Assembly: GCA_963723595.1 (NCBI GenBank)
Contig: CAVRRQ010000002.1
Location: forward strand, 1,302,001-1,366,000
Origin: RYN-230 sp963723595
Lineage (GTDB): Bacteria > Actinomycetota > Actinomycetes > Streptosporangiales > Streptosporangiaceae
Length of the DNA: 64,000 nt
Direction of reading: 5' to 3'
Positions 56,724 through 64,000 of this stretch are shown here, one piece after another (position 1 is the first letter of the stretch; the number at the start of each line of letters is the position of its first letter). Under the pieces are notes generated by a model that saw only the letters and a program-made list of their open reading frames with translations, had not been told where the DNA came from and did no database searches. The translations under genes and the position numbers were made by a program.

Positions 56724-59075
56724 ATGATCACCAACGCAGGTCCCACCGCCGTCGAGGCCCCAATCCTGACGTACGACCAGGAGGTGCTGCGGGATATCGC
56801 CCGCCGTGTGCTGTGGCTGTCGGCGGCCATCGTCGATGCCGCCAACGCCGGCCGCCCCAACCACTCGGGTGTCAAGGTGGGAGGCCACCAGGCCTCGAGC
56901 GCCTCGATGGTCAACATCATGACCGCGCTCTGGTTCGCCGAACTCGCGCCCCTGGACCGGGTCTCGGTCAAGCCGCACGCCTCCCCGGTGCTGCATGCCA
57001 TCAACTACCTCCTCGGCGACCTCGACGAGTCCTACCTGCCGACCTTGCGAACCAAGGGCGGCCTGCAGTCCTACCCCTCCCGGCTTAAGGACCCCGGCAC
57101 CGTCGACTTCTCCACCGGTTCGGTCGGCATCGGCGCGACGGCCGCGCTCTGGGCGGCGGTGGCGCACCGTTACATCGCCTCTCAGTTTCCCAGCTCTCCC
57201 CCGGCGGGCCGCTTCATCAGCCTGCTCGGCGATGCCGAGCTTGACGAGGGCGCCATCTGGGAAGCGGTCGCCGACCCAGCGGTGGCCCACCTGGGGGAAC
57301 TGCTCTGGGTGGTGGACCTGAACCGGCAGTCCCTGGACCGGGTCGTTCCCGACATCCAGATCGAGCGGCTGCAGGGCATGTTCGCCGCGGCCGGCTGGCA
57401 GGTCGTGACCATCAAGTGGGGACGCCTGATCAGCGGCCTCTTCCAGCGAAACGGCGGCGCGGAGCTGCGCGCCCGGCTGGAGACCATGCCGAACGAGGAG
57501 TACCAGCGGATGCTGCGGGTGCGCCCGGCCGAGATCACCGACCGCATCATCGCGACCAGCGGAAGCGACGAACTCCGCGCCCTGCTGTCCACGATCGACC
57601 CAACCGAGCTGGCCGCGGCAATCCGCGATCTGGGCGGCCATGACCTGGGCCTGCTGGTTGACACCTTCCGCGGCATCGACTCCCATCGCCCCACGATCGT
57701 GTTCGCGTACACGATCAAGGGCCGGGGGCTGCCGACGGAGGGACATCCCAGCAACCACTCCGCGCTGCTGACCCCCGCGCAGATGCAGACCCTGGCCGAT
57801 GCCTGCAGGGTGGACACAGCCCGGCCCTGGCAGCGCTTCGACCCCGGCACACCCGCCGGCCAGCTGTGCGAGCGCAGAGCGCGGCAGCTGCACCGGCACC
57901 CGGTGACGCCGTCCCGCCCGGTCGCCATCCCGGCCTCGCTGGGTCATCCGCACCGTAAATCGGTCTCGACCCAGGCGGCCCTGGGCCGCTTCCTCGCCGA
58001 CCTCGCACACGACGCCCCGGAAGCGGCTGCGCGCGTGGTCACCTGCAGCCCCGATGTCGCCTCCTCGACCAACCTCGGCGGCTGGATCAACAAAACTGGA
58101 GTCTGGTCGGTGCAGGACCGGCATGACTGGTTCGCCGATGACTCCGAACGCGTCCTGCGGTGGCGCGAGGTCAGCAACGGCCAGCACATCGAACTGGGCA
58201 TCGCCGAGGTCAACCTGGTGTCGCTGCTCGGCGAGCTCGGCGCCACCTGGTCCCGGTGGGGTGAGCGGCTCATACCGCTCGCCACGCTGTATGACCCGTT
58301 CGTCTCCCGCGCGCTGGAGCCCTGGTCCTACGGCATCTACTCCGGCGGTCAGTCGATCCTCGTCGGCACGCCATCAGGCGTGACCCTGGCGCCGGAGGGC
58401 GGAGCGCACCAGTCGGTCACCACCCCCTCGATCGGGCTCGAACAGCCCGGCTGCATCGCCTGGGAACCCGCCTTCGCCCAGGATCTGGAATGGTGCGTGC
58501 TCTACGCCATGGAACGCGTCGGAGTGCCCGGCGGCACATCGTCGTACTTCCGGCTGAGCACCCGCCCGATCGACCCCGCCCTGGCCCAGGTACCCACCGA
58601 GCCCGCGTTGGCGGAACGCCGACGGCAGCAGGCACTAGCGGGCGGCTACCGCATGCCCGCCGAGCACCCCGCGGAGGAAGAGGACGTCACCCTGGTCGGC
58701 GTGGGCGCGATCATGCCAGAAACGATTGCCGCCGCCGCAGCGCTGGCGGCCGAAGGGGTCAACGCAGGGGTCATCTGCCTGACCAGCCCGGACCTTGTCT
58801 TCCGGTCCTTCCAGCAGCAAGGGCGCCGGGAGGCCGGTGTGGGCGGCAATATCGCCGACGAGCTCTTCCCCCTCGGCCATCCCGCGCCGCTGGTCACCGT
58901 GCTGGACGGTCATCCTCATACGCTCGCTTTCCTCGCCGGCGTGCGGGGTGACCGTATCCGCTGCCTCGGCGTGACGGAGTTCGGACAGTCCTCCAGTCTC
59001 GATGACGCCTATCGCATCCACCACATCGACACCGGCTCAATCGCCGACGCCGCACTGGCCATGGTGGGTCGTTAG
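56724..59075 (+). CDS. thiamine-diphosphate enzyme, AceE-like (pyruvate dehydrogenase E1) transketolase
   Basis: A 783-residue homodimeric-type E1 protein, about 100 residues shorter than AceE. Thiamine binding: GDAELDEGAIWEA near residue 169 through the NRQSLD region (GDx...N). GIDSHRPTIVFAYTIKGRGLPTEGHPSNHSALLT is typical of AceE, as is EPWSYGIYSGGQSILVGTPSGVTLAPEGGAHQS. It may decarboxylate a 2-oxo acid released by the upstream ring-cleavage steps. No E2 or E3 gene is seen nearby. GAAGGAACC precedes ATG 56724. It overlaps no neighbour. Confidence 0.85.
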   Translation: MITNAGPTAVEAPILTYDQEVLRDIARRVLWLSAAIVDAANAGRPNHSGVKVGGHQASSASMVNIMTALWFAELAPLDRVSVKPHASPVLHAINYLLGDLDESYLPTLRTKGGLQSYPSRLKDPGTVDFSTGSVGIGATAALWAAVAHRYIASQFPSSPPAGRFISLLGDAELDEGAIWEAVADPAVAHLGELLWVVDLNRQSLDRVVPDIQIERLQGMFAAAGWQVVTIKWGRLISGLFQRNGGAELRARLETMPNEEYQRMLRVRPAEITDRIIATSGSDELRALLSTIDPTELAAAIRDLGGHDLGLLVDTFRGIDSHRPTIVFAYTIKGRGLPTEGHPSNHSALLTPAQMQTLADACRVDTARPWQRFDPGTPAGQLCERRARQLHRHPVTPSRPVAIPASLGHPHRKSVSTQAALGRFLADLAHDAPEAAARVVTCSPDVASSTNLGGWINKTGVWSVQDRHDWFADDSERVLRWREVSNGQHIELGIAEVNLVSLLGELGATWSRWGERLIPLATLYDPFVSRALEPWSYGIYSGGQSILVGTPSGVTLAPEGGAHQSVTTPSIGLEQPGCIAWEPAFAQDLEWCVLYAMERVGVPGGTSSYFRLSTRPIDPALAQVPTEPALAERRRQQALAGGYRMPAEHPAEEEDVTLVGVGAIMPETIAAAAALAAEGVNAGVICLTSPDLVFRSFQQQGRREAGVGGNIADELFPLGHPAPLVTVLDGHPHTLAFLAGVRGDRIRCLGVTEFGQSSSLDDAYRIHHIDTGSIADAALAMVGR

Positions 59076-59159
59076 CCCATCTCCAGGCCACGCTGATCTC
59101 CGGCTGACGCACAGACCGGCTGCGTGGCACCTTCGATTAACGTCCAGGAAGAAGGATCC

Positions 59160-60044
59160 ATGGAACGCACACTGATAGATGCCGACGGTGGCAGGGCCGC
59201 CGTTTGCTACCACGCCCCGGCCGTCGTGATCCCGGGACTGCCGCTGCTGGTAGCCCTGCACGGCGGCACCTACACCAGCGCGTACTTCGGCGTCGCCGGC
59301 GGCCCGTCGGGTTCCTTCCTCGACATCGCCGCGCGCAACGGGTTCGCCGTACTCACCGTCGACCGCCCGGGATACGGCGAGAGCACCTTGCTCCCGGAGG
59401 AGGAGAACACCTTCGCCCGGCAGGCCGAGATCCTGGACCACGTCATCGCTGCGACACTCGATCTGTGGCCGGCGCCGGGCGTCGTGCTCGTCGGTCACTC
59501 CATCGGGGGCATGATCAGCCTCGAGATCGCGGCCCGGCACCCTCGCTGGCCGCTGGTCGCCGTGGCCACCAGCGGCAACGGCGCGCGGATCCCCGCTGGG
59601 GGCGCGGCCGAGGCGCTCGGCAGCCTTCCGCTGTCGGGTGTGGTCAACCTTCCGGTAGCCGAACGCGACGCGGTGATGTTCGGCCCCGCGGGTTCCTTCA
59701 CCGAAGCCGGCCGAAACGCCGCGCACGGCTCCTACGCACCCACGCCGTTCGTCGAGCTGGTGCGCGCCCCGGTCTGGGCACGGGAACGGCTCAGCGCCGT
59801 CGCGGCGGCAGTGGAGGTGCCGGTGCAGACGGTTCTCGGAGCCCATGATGCGCTGTGGGATTCCTCGGCGGCGGCGCTGGCCGACTACGAAAGCCGCTTC
59901 ACCGGTCCCGCATCCGCGACGGTCTTGCCCGCCACCGGCCATTCGATCGACCACCATCTGATGGGTGCTGCCCTGGACTTGGGGCAGCTGGCGTTCGCCC
60001 AGTCGGGCATGGCGTTGCGTGGTCAGGCTGCCCCCGTCGCATGA
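59160..60044 (+). CDS. alpha/beta-fold hydrolase
   Basis: A 294-residue hydrolase. The oxyanion region LHGGTYTSAYF is near residue 33, the nucleophile elbow VGHSIGGMI near residue 116, and the catalytic histidine in ATGHSIDHHLM near 265; the acid is probably in GAHDALWD. The pattern fits carbon-carbon or ester hydrolases such as MhpC-like enzymes that split ring-fission products. AGGAAGAAGG precedes ATG 59160. The stop overlaps the next start by ATGA. Confidence 0.85.
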   Translation: MERTLIDADGGRAAVCYHAPAVVIPGLPLLVALHGGTYTSAYFGVAGGPSGSFLDIAARNGFAVLTVDRPGYGESTLLPEEENTFARQAEILDHVIAATLDLWPAPGVVLVGHSIGGMISLEIAARHPRWPLVAVATSGNGARIPAGGAAEALGSLPLSGVVNLPVAERDAVMFGPAGSFTEAGRNAAHGSYAPTPFVELVRAPVWARERLSAVAAAVEVPVQTVLGAHDALWDSSAAALADYESRFTGPASATVLPATGHSIDHHLMGAALDLGQLAFAQSGMALRGQAAPVA

Positions 60045-61660
60045 CACTGCCACCGGGTATGCGCGACACGCCGGTGCTGATCGCAGGCGGAGGCCCGGTT
60101 GGTCTTGCGCTGGCCGTCGAGCTGGGCCTGCGGGGAGTCGGGTGCCTGCTCGTCGAGCCTCGGCCGCAGCCGACCCGGCTGCGGCCGCGGGCCAAGACGC
60201 TCAACGCGCGCACCATGGAGCATGCCCGGCGGTGGGGGCTGGCGGAACGGTTGCGCGCCGCGGCGCCGCTGCCAGTCTCCTGGTCGCAGGATGTCTCCTT
60301 CTGTACGAGCTTCCTGGGCGAGGAGATCACCAGATTCACCGGGGTTCTCGGACTCGCGGACGACGGCGACTCTCCAGAGCGCGGGCAACAGATGCCGCAG
60401 TACGTTCTCGAGGAGGTGCTGCGCGAGGTCGTGACCGGGCTTTCGGCGGTGGATCTGCGGCTGGGTTGGCGGCTGCAGACCCTTGACACGGCCGGGCCAG
60501 GCCCGGTCCTGGTCACACTGTGCGACCCGGCCGGGAAGACATGGCCGGTCGCGGCCGAGTACGTGGTCGGGGCCGATGGTGCGCGCAGCGTCGTCCGCGA
60601 CCAGATCGGCGCCCGGTACGTCGGGTCAACGGCGCTGCGCGCCAATACCGGCGTGGTGTTCCGCAGCCGGGAACTCGTCACCGCGATGCCGCACCGGCCC
60701 GCCGTACAGACCTGGCTGCTCAACCGGCACACCCCGGGGATGATGGGACCGATCGACCGGGACGGTCTGTGGTGGCTGATCGCCTTCGGTGTCGATGGCC
60801 GCTCGGCCGATTTCGACCCCCACCGGCTGATCAGCGGAGCGCTCGGAGGTGACCTTCCGGCCGAGGTCGTCAGTACCGACCCGTGGACGGCGAGGATGGA
60901 ACTGGTGGACAGGTGCCGGAACGGGCGCGTGTTCCTCGTCGGTGACGCCGCGCACCTCAACCCTCCGTTCGGTGGTCACGGCCTGAACACCGGGATCGGT
61001 GACGCCGTCGATCTGGGCTGGAAGCTCGCCGCCTGCCTGGCGGGATGGGGGGCTCCCGGGCTGCTGGACTCCTACGAGGCCGAACGCCGGCCGCTGCACC
61101 GGCGGGTGATCGACGAGGCGGCCTTGAACATGGCAACCCTGGCGCCGGAGCTGCTGTCCGACGGCCTCGACCGGCCCGGCCCGGAAGGCGACCGTGCCCG
61201 GTCAGACGCGGCCCGCCGCATCACGCAGACCAAGAGGGCGGAATACTTCAGCGCCGACCTGGTCCTGGGCCATCGCTACGAGGACTCCCCGGTGCTGCAG
61301 GCGTCGCCGCCTCGGCCGGGGCATTGGGCGAGCTGCGCAGCGCCCGGCCGCCGCCTGCCGCACCTTTGGATATCTGGCCAGGTATCCACGCTGGACCTGG
61401 TCACAGGCGCGCACCTGATCCTGACCGCCGACGGCGGCCTGGGGGCGCGAACAGGCCGCGCCGCGCAGGCCGCGGGCCTGCCGGCGACCGTAGTGCAGCT
61501 CGAGCAGCCGCTCATGCGCCGCCTTGGCGCGGAACTGCTCGTCATCCGGCCCGATCAGGTGGTCTCGGCCGTATGGCCGCTGCCCTCCTCCAGTCGTGAG
61601 GGCGAGACCGGCTTTCTTGACGCGACAATGGCCATGCTCTGTGGCCGACCCAGGAGCTGA
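60041..61660 (+). CDS. FAD-dependent aromatic monooxygenase (PHBH-fold)
   Basis: A 539-residue group A flavin monooxygenase. The FAD Rossmann motif is VLIAGGGPVGLALAVELGLRG near residue 11, the NADPH/FAD DG motif is VVGADGARSVVRDQ near 172, and the GD motif is GDAAHLNPPFGGHGLNTGIGDAVDLGWKL near 303. The C-terminus has a thioredoxin-like extension typical of phenol and MhpA-type hydroxylases. It could hydroxylate a phenolic ring to a diol for the VOC dioxygenase. ATG 60041 overlaps the hydrolase stop. Confidence 0.88.
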   Translation: MTLPPGMRDTPVLIAGGGPVGLALAVELGLRGVGCLLVEPRPQPTRLRPRAKTLNARTMEHARRWGLAERLRAAAPLPVSWSQDVSFCTSFLGEEITRFTGVLGLADDGDSPERGQQMPQYVLEEVLREVVTGLSAVDLRLGWRLQTLDTAGPGPVLVTLCDPAGKTWPVAAEYVVGADGARSVVRDQIGARYVGSTALRANTGVVFRSRELVTAMPHRPAVQTWLLNRHTPGMMGPIDRDGLWWLIAFGVDGRSADFDPHRLISGALGGDLPAEVVSTDPWTARMELVDRCRNGRVFLVGDAAHLNPPFGGHGLNTGIGDAVDLGWKLAACLAGWGAPGLLDSYEAERRPLHRRVIDEAALNMATLAPELLSDGLDRPGPEGDRARSDAARRITQTKRAEYFSADLVLGHRYEDSPVLQASPPRPGHWASCAAPGRRLPHLWISGQVSTLDLVTGAHLILTADGGLGARTGRAAQAAGLPATVVQLEQPLMRRLGAELLVIRPDQVVSAVWPLPSSSREGETGFLDATMAMLCGRPRS

Positions 61661-61666
61661 GACGAC

Positions 61667-62830
61667 ATGGACAAAATCGCGCTGAGGAACGTGCGGGTGT
61701 TCGACGGTGAACGGCTGCTCGAACCGGCCACGGTCGTCATCGACGGCGACCGCATCGGAGGCGACCAGGCAGGCGCGCGGAGGTGGGACGGTGACGGCGG
61801 TGTGCTGCTGCCCGGCCTGATCGACTGCCACATCCATCTCACTGACGCCGCGACGCTGTCGGCGCTAGCCCGCCACGGTGTCACGACCGCGCTCGACATG
61901 GGAACCGACTCACCGGAGCTTGTCGCGTCGCTGCGCAATAGGCCCGGTGTCACCGACGTGCGCTCGAGCGGGGCCAGTGCTACCTCCCCGGCTAGCGCGC
62001 ACGCCAGGCGGATGGGGCGCTCGGAGGGCCTGGTCGCCGATCCCGACGAGGCGAGGGCATACGTTTCCCAGCGCGTCGCCGAGGGCGTGGACTATATCAA
62101 GATCATCATCGATCTCCCCGGCTTCGACGAGCCCACCGTCAGGGCGCTCGTCGAAGCGGCACATGCGCAGGGCTTGCGCACGATCGCCCACGCCGCCACG
62201 CGTGAGGCTGTGCTGCTCGCGCAGGCAGCCAGCGTCGACGTACTCACTCACGCGCCCATTGACCGGCAACTGGAGGAGAGCGCCGTCCAGCACACACGCA
62301 CATCCGGGCAGGTCGTCGTGCCCACCCTGACGATGATGGAGGCGACTGTCGAGAGGCTGGGCGGTATCGCGCCCGTCTCCTACGACGTCGCACGATCCAC
62401 CGTAGGGCAGTGGTACCGGGCGGGCGTCACGATCCTCGCCGGGACTGACGCCAACCAGGCGCCGTCCGCGCCCGCATCCCCGCCGTACGGCACCAGCCTG
62501 CACCACGAACTGGAGTTGCTGGCCGACGCGGGCATGTCCGCGGTAGATGCCGTGCGATCGGCGACGGTCGTCGCGGCACAGCAATTCGGGCTGTCCGACC
62601 GGGGGGTCATCGCAGCGGGCAAGCGGGCCGACCTCGTGCTCATCGACGGTGACCCGTTGCGTGACATCAGCGCCGTCAGAAAGATCGCCGGGGTGTGGTG
62701 CGCCGGCGTGCCTGTCGCCGACGCGCACGGCACACCTGCGGCACACCGGGAGGCCGAACACTGGAGCACCGCATTGGGGAGGGGTGATTGTGAGCGCGGC
62801 AACAGCGATCACGAACGTCCGGGTCTTTGA
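61667..62830 (+). CDS. amidohydrolase-family protein, copy 1
   Basis: A 387-residue metal-dependent hydrolase. HxH motif: GLIDCHIHL near residue 51; lysine or carboxylate region VDYIKIIIDLPG; histidines in TIAHAAT and VLTHAP; catalytic aspartate in LAGTDANQAP near 262. The C-terminal beta segment is DRGVIAAGKRADLVLIDGDPLRDI. The last 35 residues are low-complexity and overlap the next gene by 41 bases. It is paralogous to the next gene; the operon may process two related lactams, cyclic amides or lactones. Confidence 0.85.
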   Translation: MDKIALRNVRVFDGERLLEPATVVIDGDRIGGDQAGARRWDGDGGVLLPGLIDCHIHLTDAATLSALARHGVTTALDMGTDSPELVASLRNRPGVTDVRSSGASATSPASAHARRMGRSEGLVADPDEARAYVSQRVAEGVDYIKIIIDLPGFDEPTVRALVEAAHAQGLRTIAHAATREAVLLAQAASVDVLTHAPIDRQLEESAVQHTRTSGQVVVPTLTMMEATVERLGGIAPVSYDVARSTVGQWYRAGVTILAGTDANQAPSAPASPPYGTSLHHELELLADAGMSAVDAVRSATVVAAQQFGLSDRGVIAAGKRADLVLIDGDPLRDISAVRKIAGVWCAGVPVADAHGTPAAHREAEHWSTALGRGDCERGNSDHERPGL

Positions 62831-63920
62831 CGGGGAGCGGCTGGGTGAACTGATCACCGTCATGATCGACGACGGCGTGATCGTGGCCAGCAGGCCGGAA
62901 GACGCCGGCAGCAGTGGCGATAGGGTTGACGGCTGCGGGGGCACTTTGCTGCCGGGGCTGATCGATACGCATGTGCATGTGGACAAGGTCGCACAGCTCG
63001 ACGTGTCGGCGTCGTGGGGCATCACCACCCTGCTCGACATGGGCAACAAGGATCTTGCCAACCTCGCGACCCTGAAAAAGGGCCAAGGGCATCCGACCCT
63101 GAAGAGCGCCGGCAATCCGGCGAGCGCGCCGAATTCCGTGTTCGTCAGGAAGATGGGATTCTCCGTCTCGACGACCGTCACCGGGCCCGGTGACGCGGCG
63201 CGATTCGTAGCGGAGCGGGTGGCTGAGGGCTCGGACTACATCAAGATCCTGGTCGAGGACCCCAAGATCCCCGGCACCAGGGCGCTGGCCGGGGAGACGG
63301 TTGCGGCGCTGGTCGTGGCGGCACACCAAGCCGGGCTGATGACGGTCGCTCATGTGGTGAGCGCCGACACCATGATGACGGCGGTGCGCGCGGGGGCGGA
63401 CGTCGTCACCCACACGGCCCTGACCAGTGACCTGGATCCCGAACTCGGAGCGCTGCTGGCCGAGCGGCCGGCCGTCATCATCCCGACCCTGACGATGATG
63501 CAGGGAGTGGTGCACGCCATCGGCGGGAAGTTCGCCATGCGCGTGCTGGCACCGTTCGTGCCGGCGGTCCGGCTGAACTACAGGCACGCGAAGTCGACCG
63601 TCGCCACGTTTCACCGGGCCCGGGTGGTGATCCTGGCTGGCACCGACTCCAACGACGACCCCGCGGCCCCGTGCCAGATCCCGCACGGCGAGTCACTGCA
63701 CGAGGAGTTGGCGCGACTGGTGGATGCCGGGCTGACGCCGGCCGAGGCGCTGCGCGGCGCAACCTCGCTCGCGGCTGGCACCTTCGGGCTGACGGACCGG
63801 GGCGTGATCGCGCCGGGACGCCGGGCGGACCTCGTGCTGATTGATGGCGACCCTACCCGGGACATCTCCGCTACCCGGAACATCCGCGCCGTGTGGATCG
63901 GTGGGGAGCGGGTGAGATGA
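62790..63920 (+). CDS. amidohydrolase-family protein, copy 2
   Basis: A 376-residue paralogue of the preceding gene: VRVFDGERLGELITVMID, GLIDTHVHVDKVAQLDVSA, SDYIKILVEDP, MTVAHVVSADTM, VTHTALTSD, LAGTDSNDDPAAP and DRGVIAPGRRADLVLIDGDPTRD. Starts may be GTG 62784 or GTG 62790; GGGGAGGGG upstream favours 62790. It overlaps the 5' neighbour and its stop overlaps the next ATG, so translation is coupled. Tandem duplication is clear from order and motif spacing. Confidence 0.86.
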   Translation: MSAATAITNVRVFDGERLGELITVMIDDGVIVASRPEDAGSSGDRVDGCGGTLLPGLIDTHVHVDKVAQLDVSASWGITTLLDMGNKDLANLATLKKGQGHPTLKSAGNPASAPNSVFVRKMGFSVSTTVTGPGDAARFVAERVAEGSDYIKILVEDPKIPGTRALAGETVAALVVAAHQAGLMTVAHVVSADTMMTAVRAGADVVTHTALTSDLDPELGALLAERPAVIIPTLTMMQGVVHAIGGKFAMRVLAPFVPAVRLNYRHAKSTVATFHRARVVILAGTDSNDDPAAPCQIPHGESLHEELARLVDAGLTPAEALRGATSLAAGTFGLTDRGVIAPGRRADLVLIDGDPTRDISATRNIRAVWIGGERVR

Positions 63921-64000
63921 TTCTGGTCACTGCCGCCCATGGCAATCAGGGCCAGCTACTCGTCCCGAAGCTGCTCGCGGCCGGGCAGCCGGTCCGGGCC
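63917..64000 (+). CDS. NmrA-like/NAD(P)-binding protein, N-terminal part
   Basis: ATG 63917 overlaps the previous stop and the frame runs off the window. The first residues MILVTAAHGNQGQLLVPKLLAAGQPVRA form a Rossmann-type start with TAAHGNQG in the position of the GxxGxxG loop, as in NmrA and SDR-a5 proteins. Only 28 residues are visible. Confidence 0.7.
   Translation, partial: MILVTAAHGNQGQLLVPKLLAAGQPVRA

Noticed and set aside
1..64000. tRNA, rRNA or CRISPR array
   Set aside because: No T-loop/acceptor patterns, ribosomal signatures or regularly spaced direct repeats of CRISPR size were noticed on either strand.

Overview
High-GC (about 70%) DNA from an actinomycete. GTG starts, ATGA/GTGA overlaps, Lsr2-type and MmyB-type relics, DUF7144, GAP-family, STAS and LuxR-LAL genes all point to Actinomycetota. 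A Streptomycetales/Streptosporangiales-like soil organism is likely, but the genus cannot be fixed from the sequence alone. No tRNA, rRNA or CRISPR array was seen.

Layout. 0-6.7 kb: end of an ABC-2 permease, an enoyl-CoA hydratase, then a phenylacetate (paa) locus with paaR and paaI divergent from paaABCDE. 6.8-12.2 kb: a GIDE-domain membrane protein, an Lsr2-like relic, a HepT/MntA toxin-antitoxin pair, a carboxymuconolactone-decarboxylase/methyltransferase pair, and a MarR/VOC divergent pair. 12.1-33.1 kb: a stress or dormancy-like island with SulP/STAS transporter, two DUF1269 paralogues, polyphosphate kinase 2, a LAL regulator, a STAS antagonist, two paralogous 72-73-residue proteins, GAP and DUF7144 membrane proteins, a CPBP protease, a membrane alpha/beta hydrolase and a P-type ATPase. 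Ten copies of the inverted repeat TCACCC-N6-GGGTGA (one with N5) lie in its promoter regions. 33.4-38.8 kb: a DHA2 exporter and a second paa locus (paaZ, paaK). 38.9-46.9 kb: LanC-like cyclase, UPF0158, methyltransferase, LysM/lysozyme-like, cupin, winged-helix and MBL genes. 47.2-50.8 kb: IS1380-family and IS4-family elements flanking a broken endonuclease V gene. 51-53.6 kb: small membrane gene, frameshifted MFS gene, XRE relic. 53.8-64 kb: a GntR-controlled catabolic operon (FAH-family hydrolase, VOC protein, HIT-like protein, AceE-like E1, alpha/beta hydrolase, flavin monooxygenase, two amidohydrolases, NmrA-like start).

Two results stand out. First, the ten TCACCC/GGGTGA palindromes define an apparent regulon: most lie 75-110 bp upstream of start codons, in both orientations, with an extended GGGTGA-N-GAC flank, and they recur at both members of two paralogous gene pairs. 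Second, the two paa loci, 32 kb apart, look like complementary deletion products of one ancestral cluster. Both keep the same PaaR-type operator (29 identical bases). The paaABCDE locus keeps the last codons of paaZ in front of paaA; the paaZ-paaK locus keeps a short scar resembling the start of paaA (and perhaps the end of paaE) after paaZ, plus a paaI 5' relic on the other side of its operator. Together they would rebuild a full ring-epoxidation pathway.

Several genes are interrupted by single-base shifts (paaC, two MFS genes, a second LAL gene, an SMP-30 fragment, endonuclease V). Some may be assembly errors and deserve read-level checking. Many genes appear leaderless, with a TANNNT element six or seven bases before the start codon.
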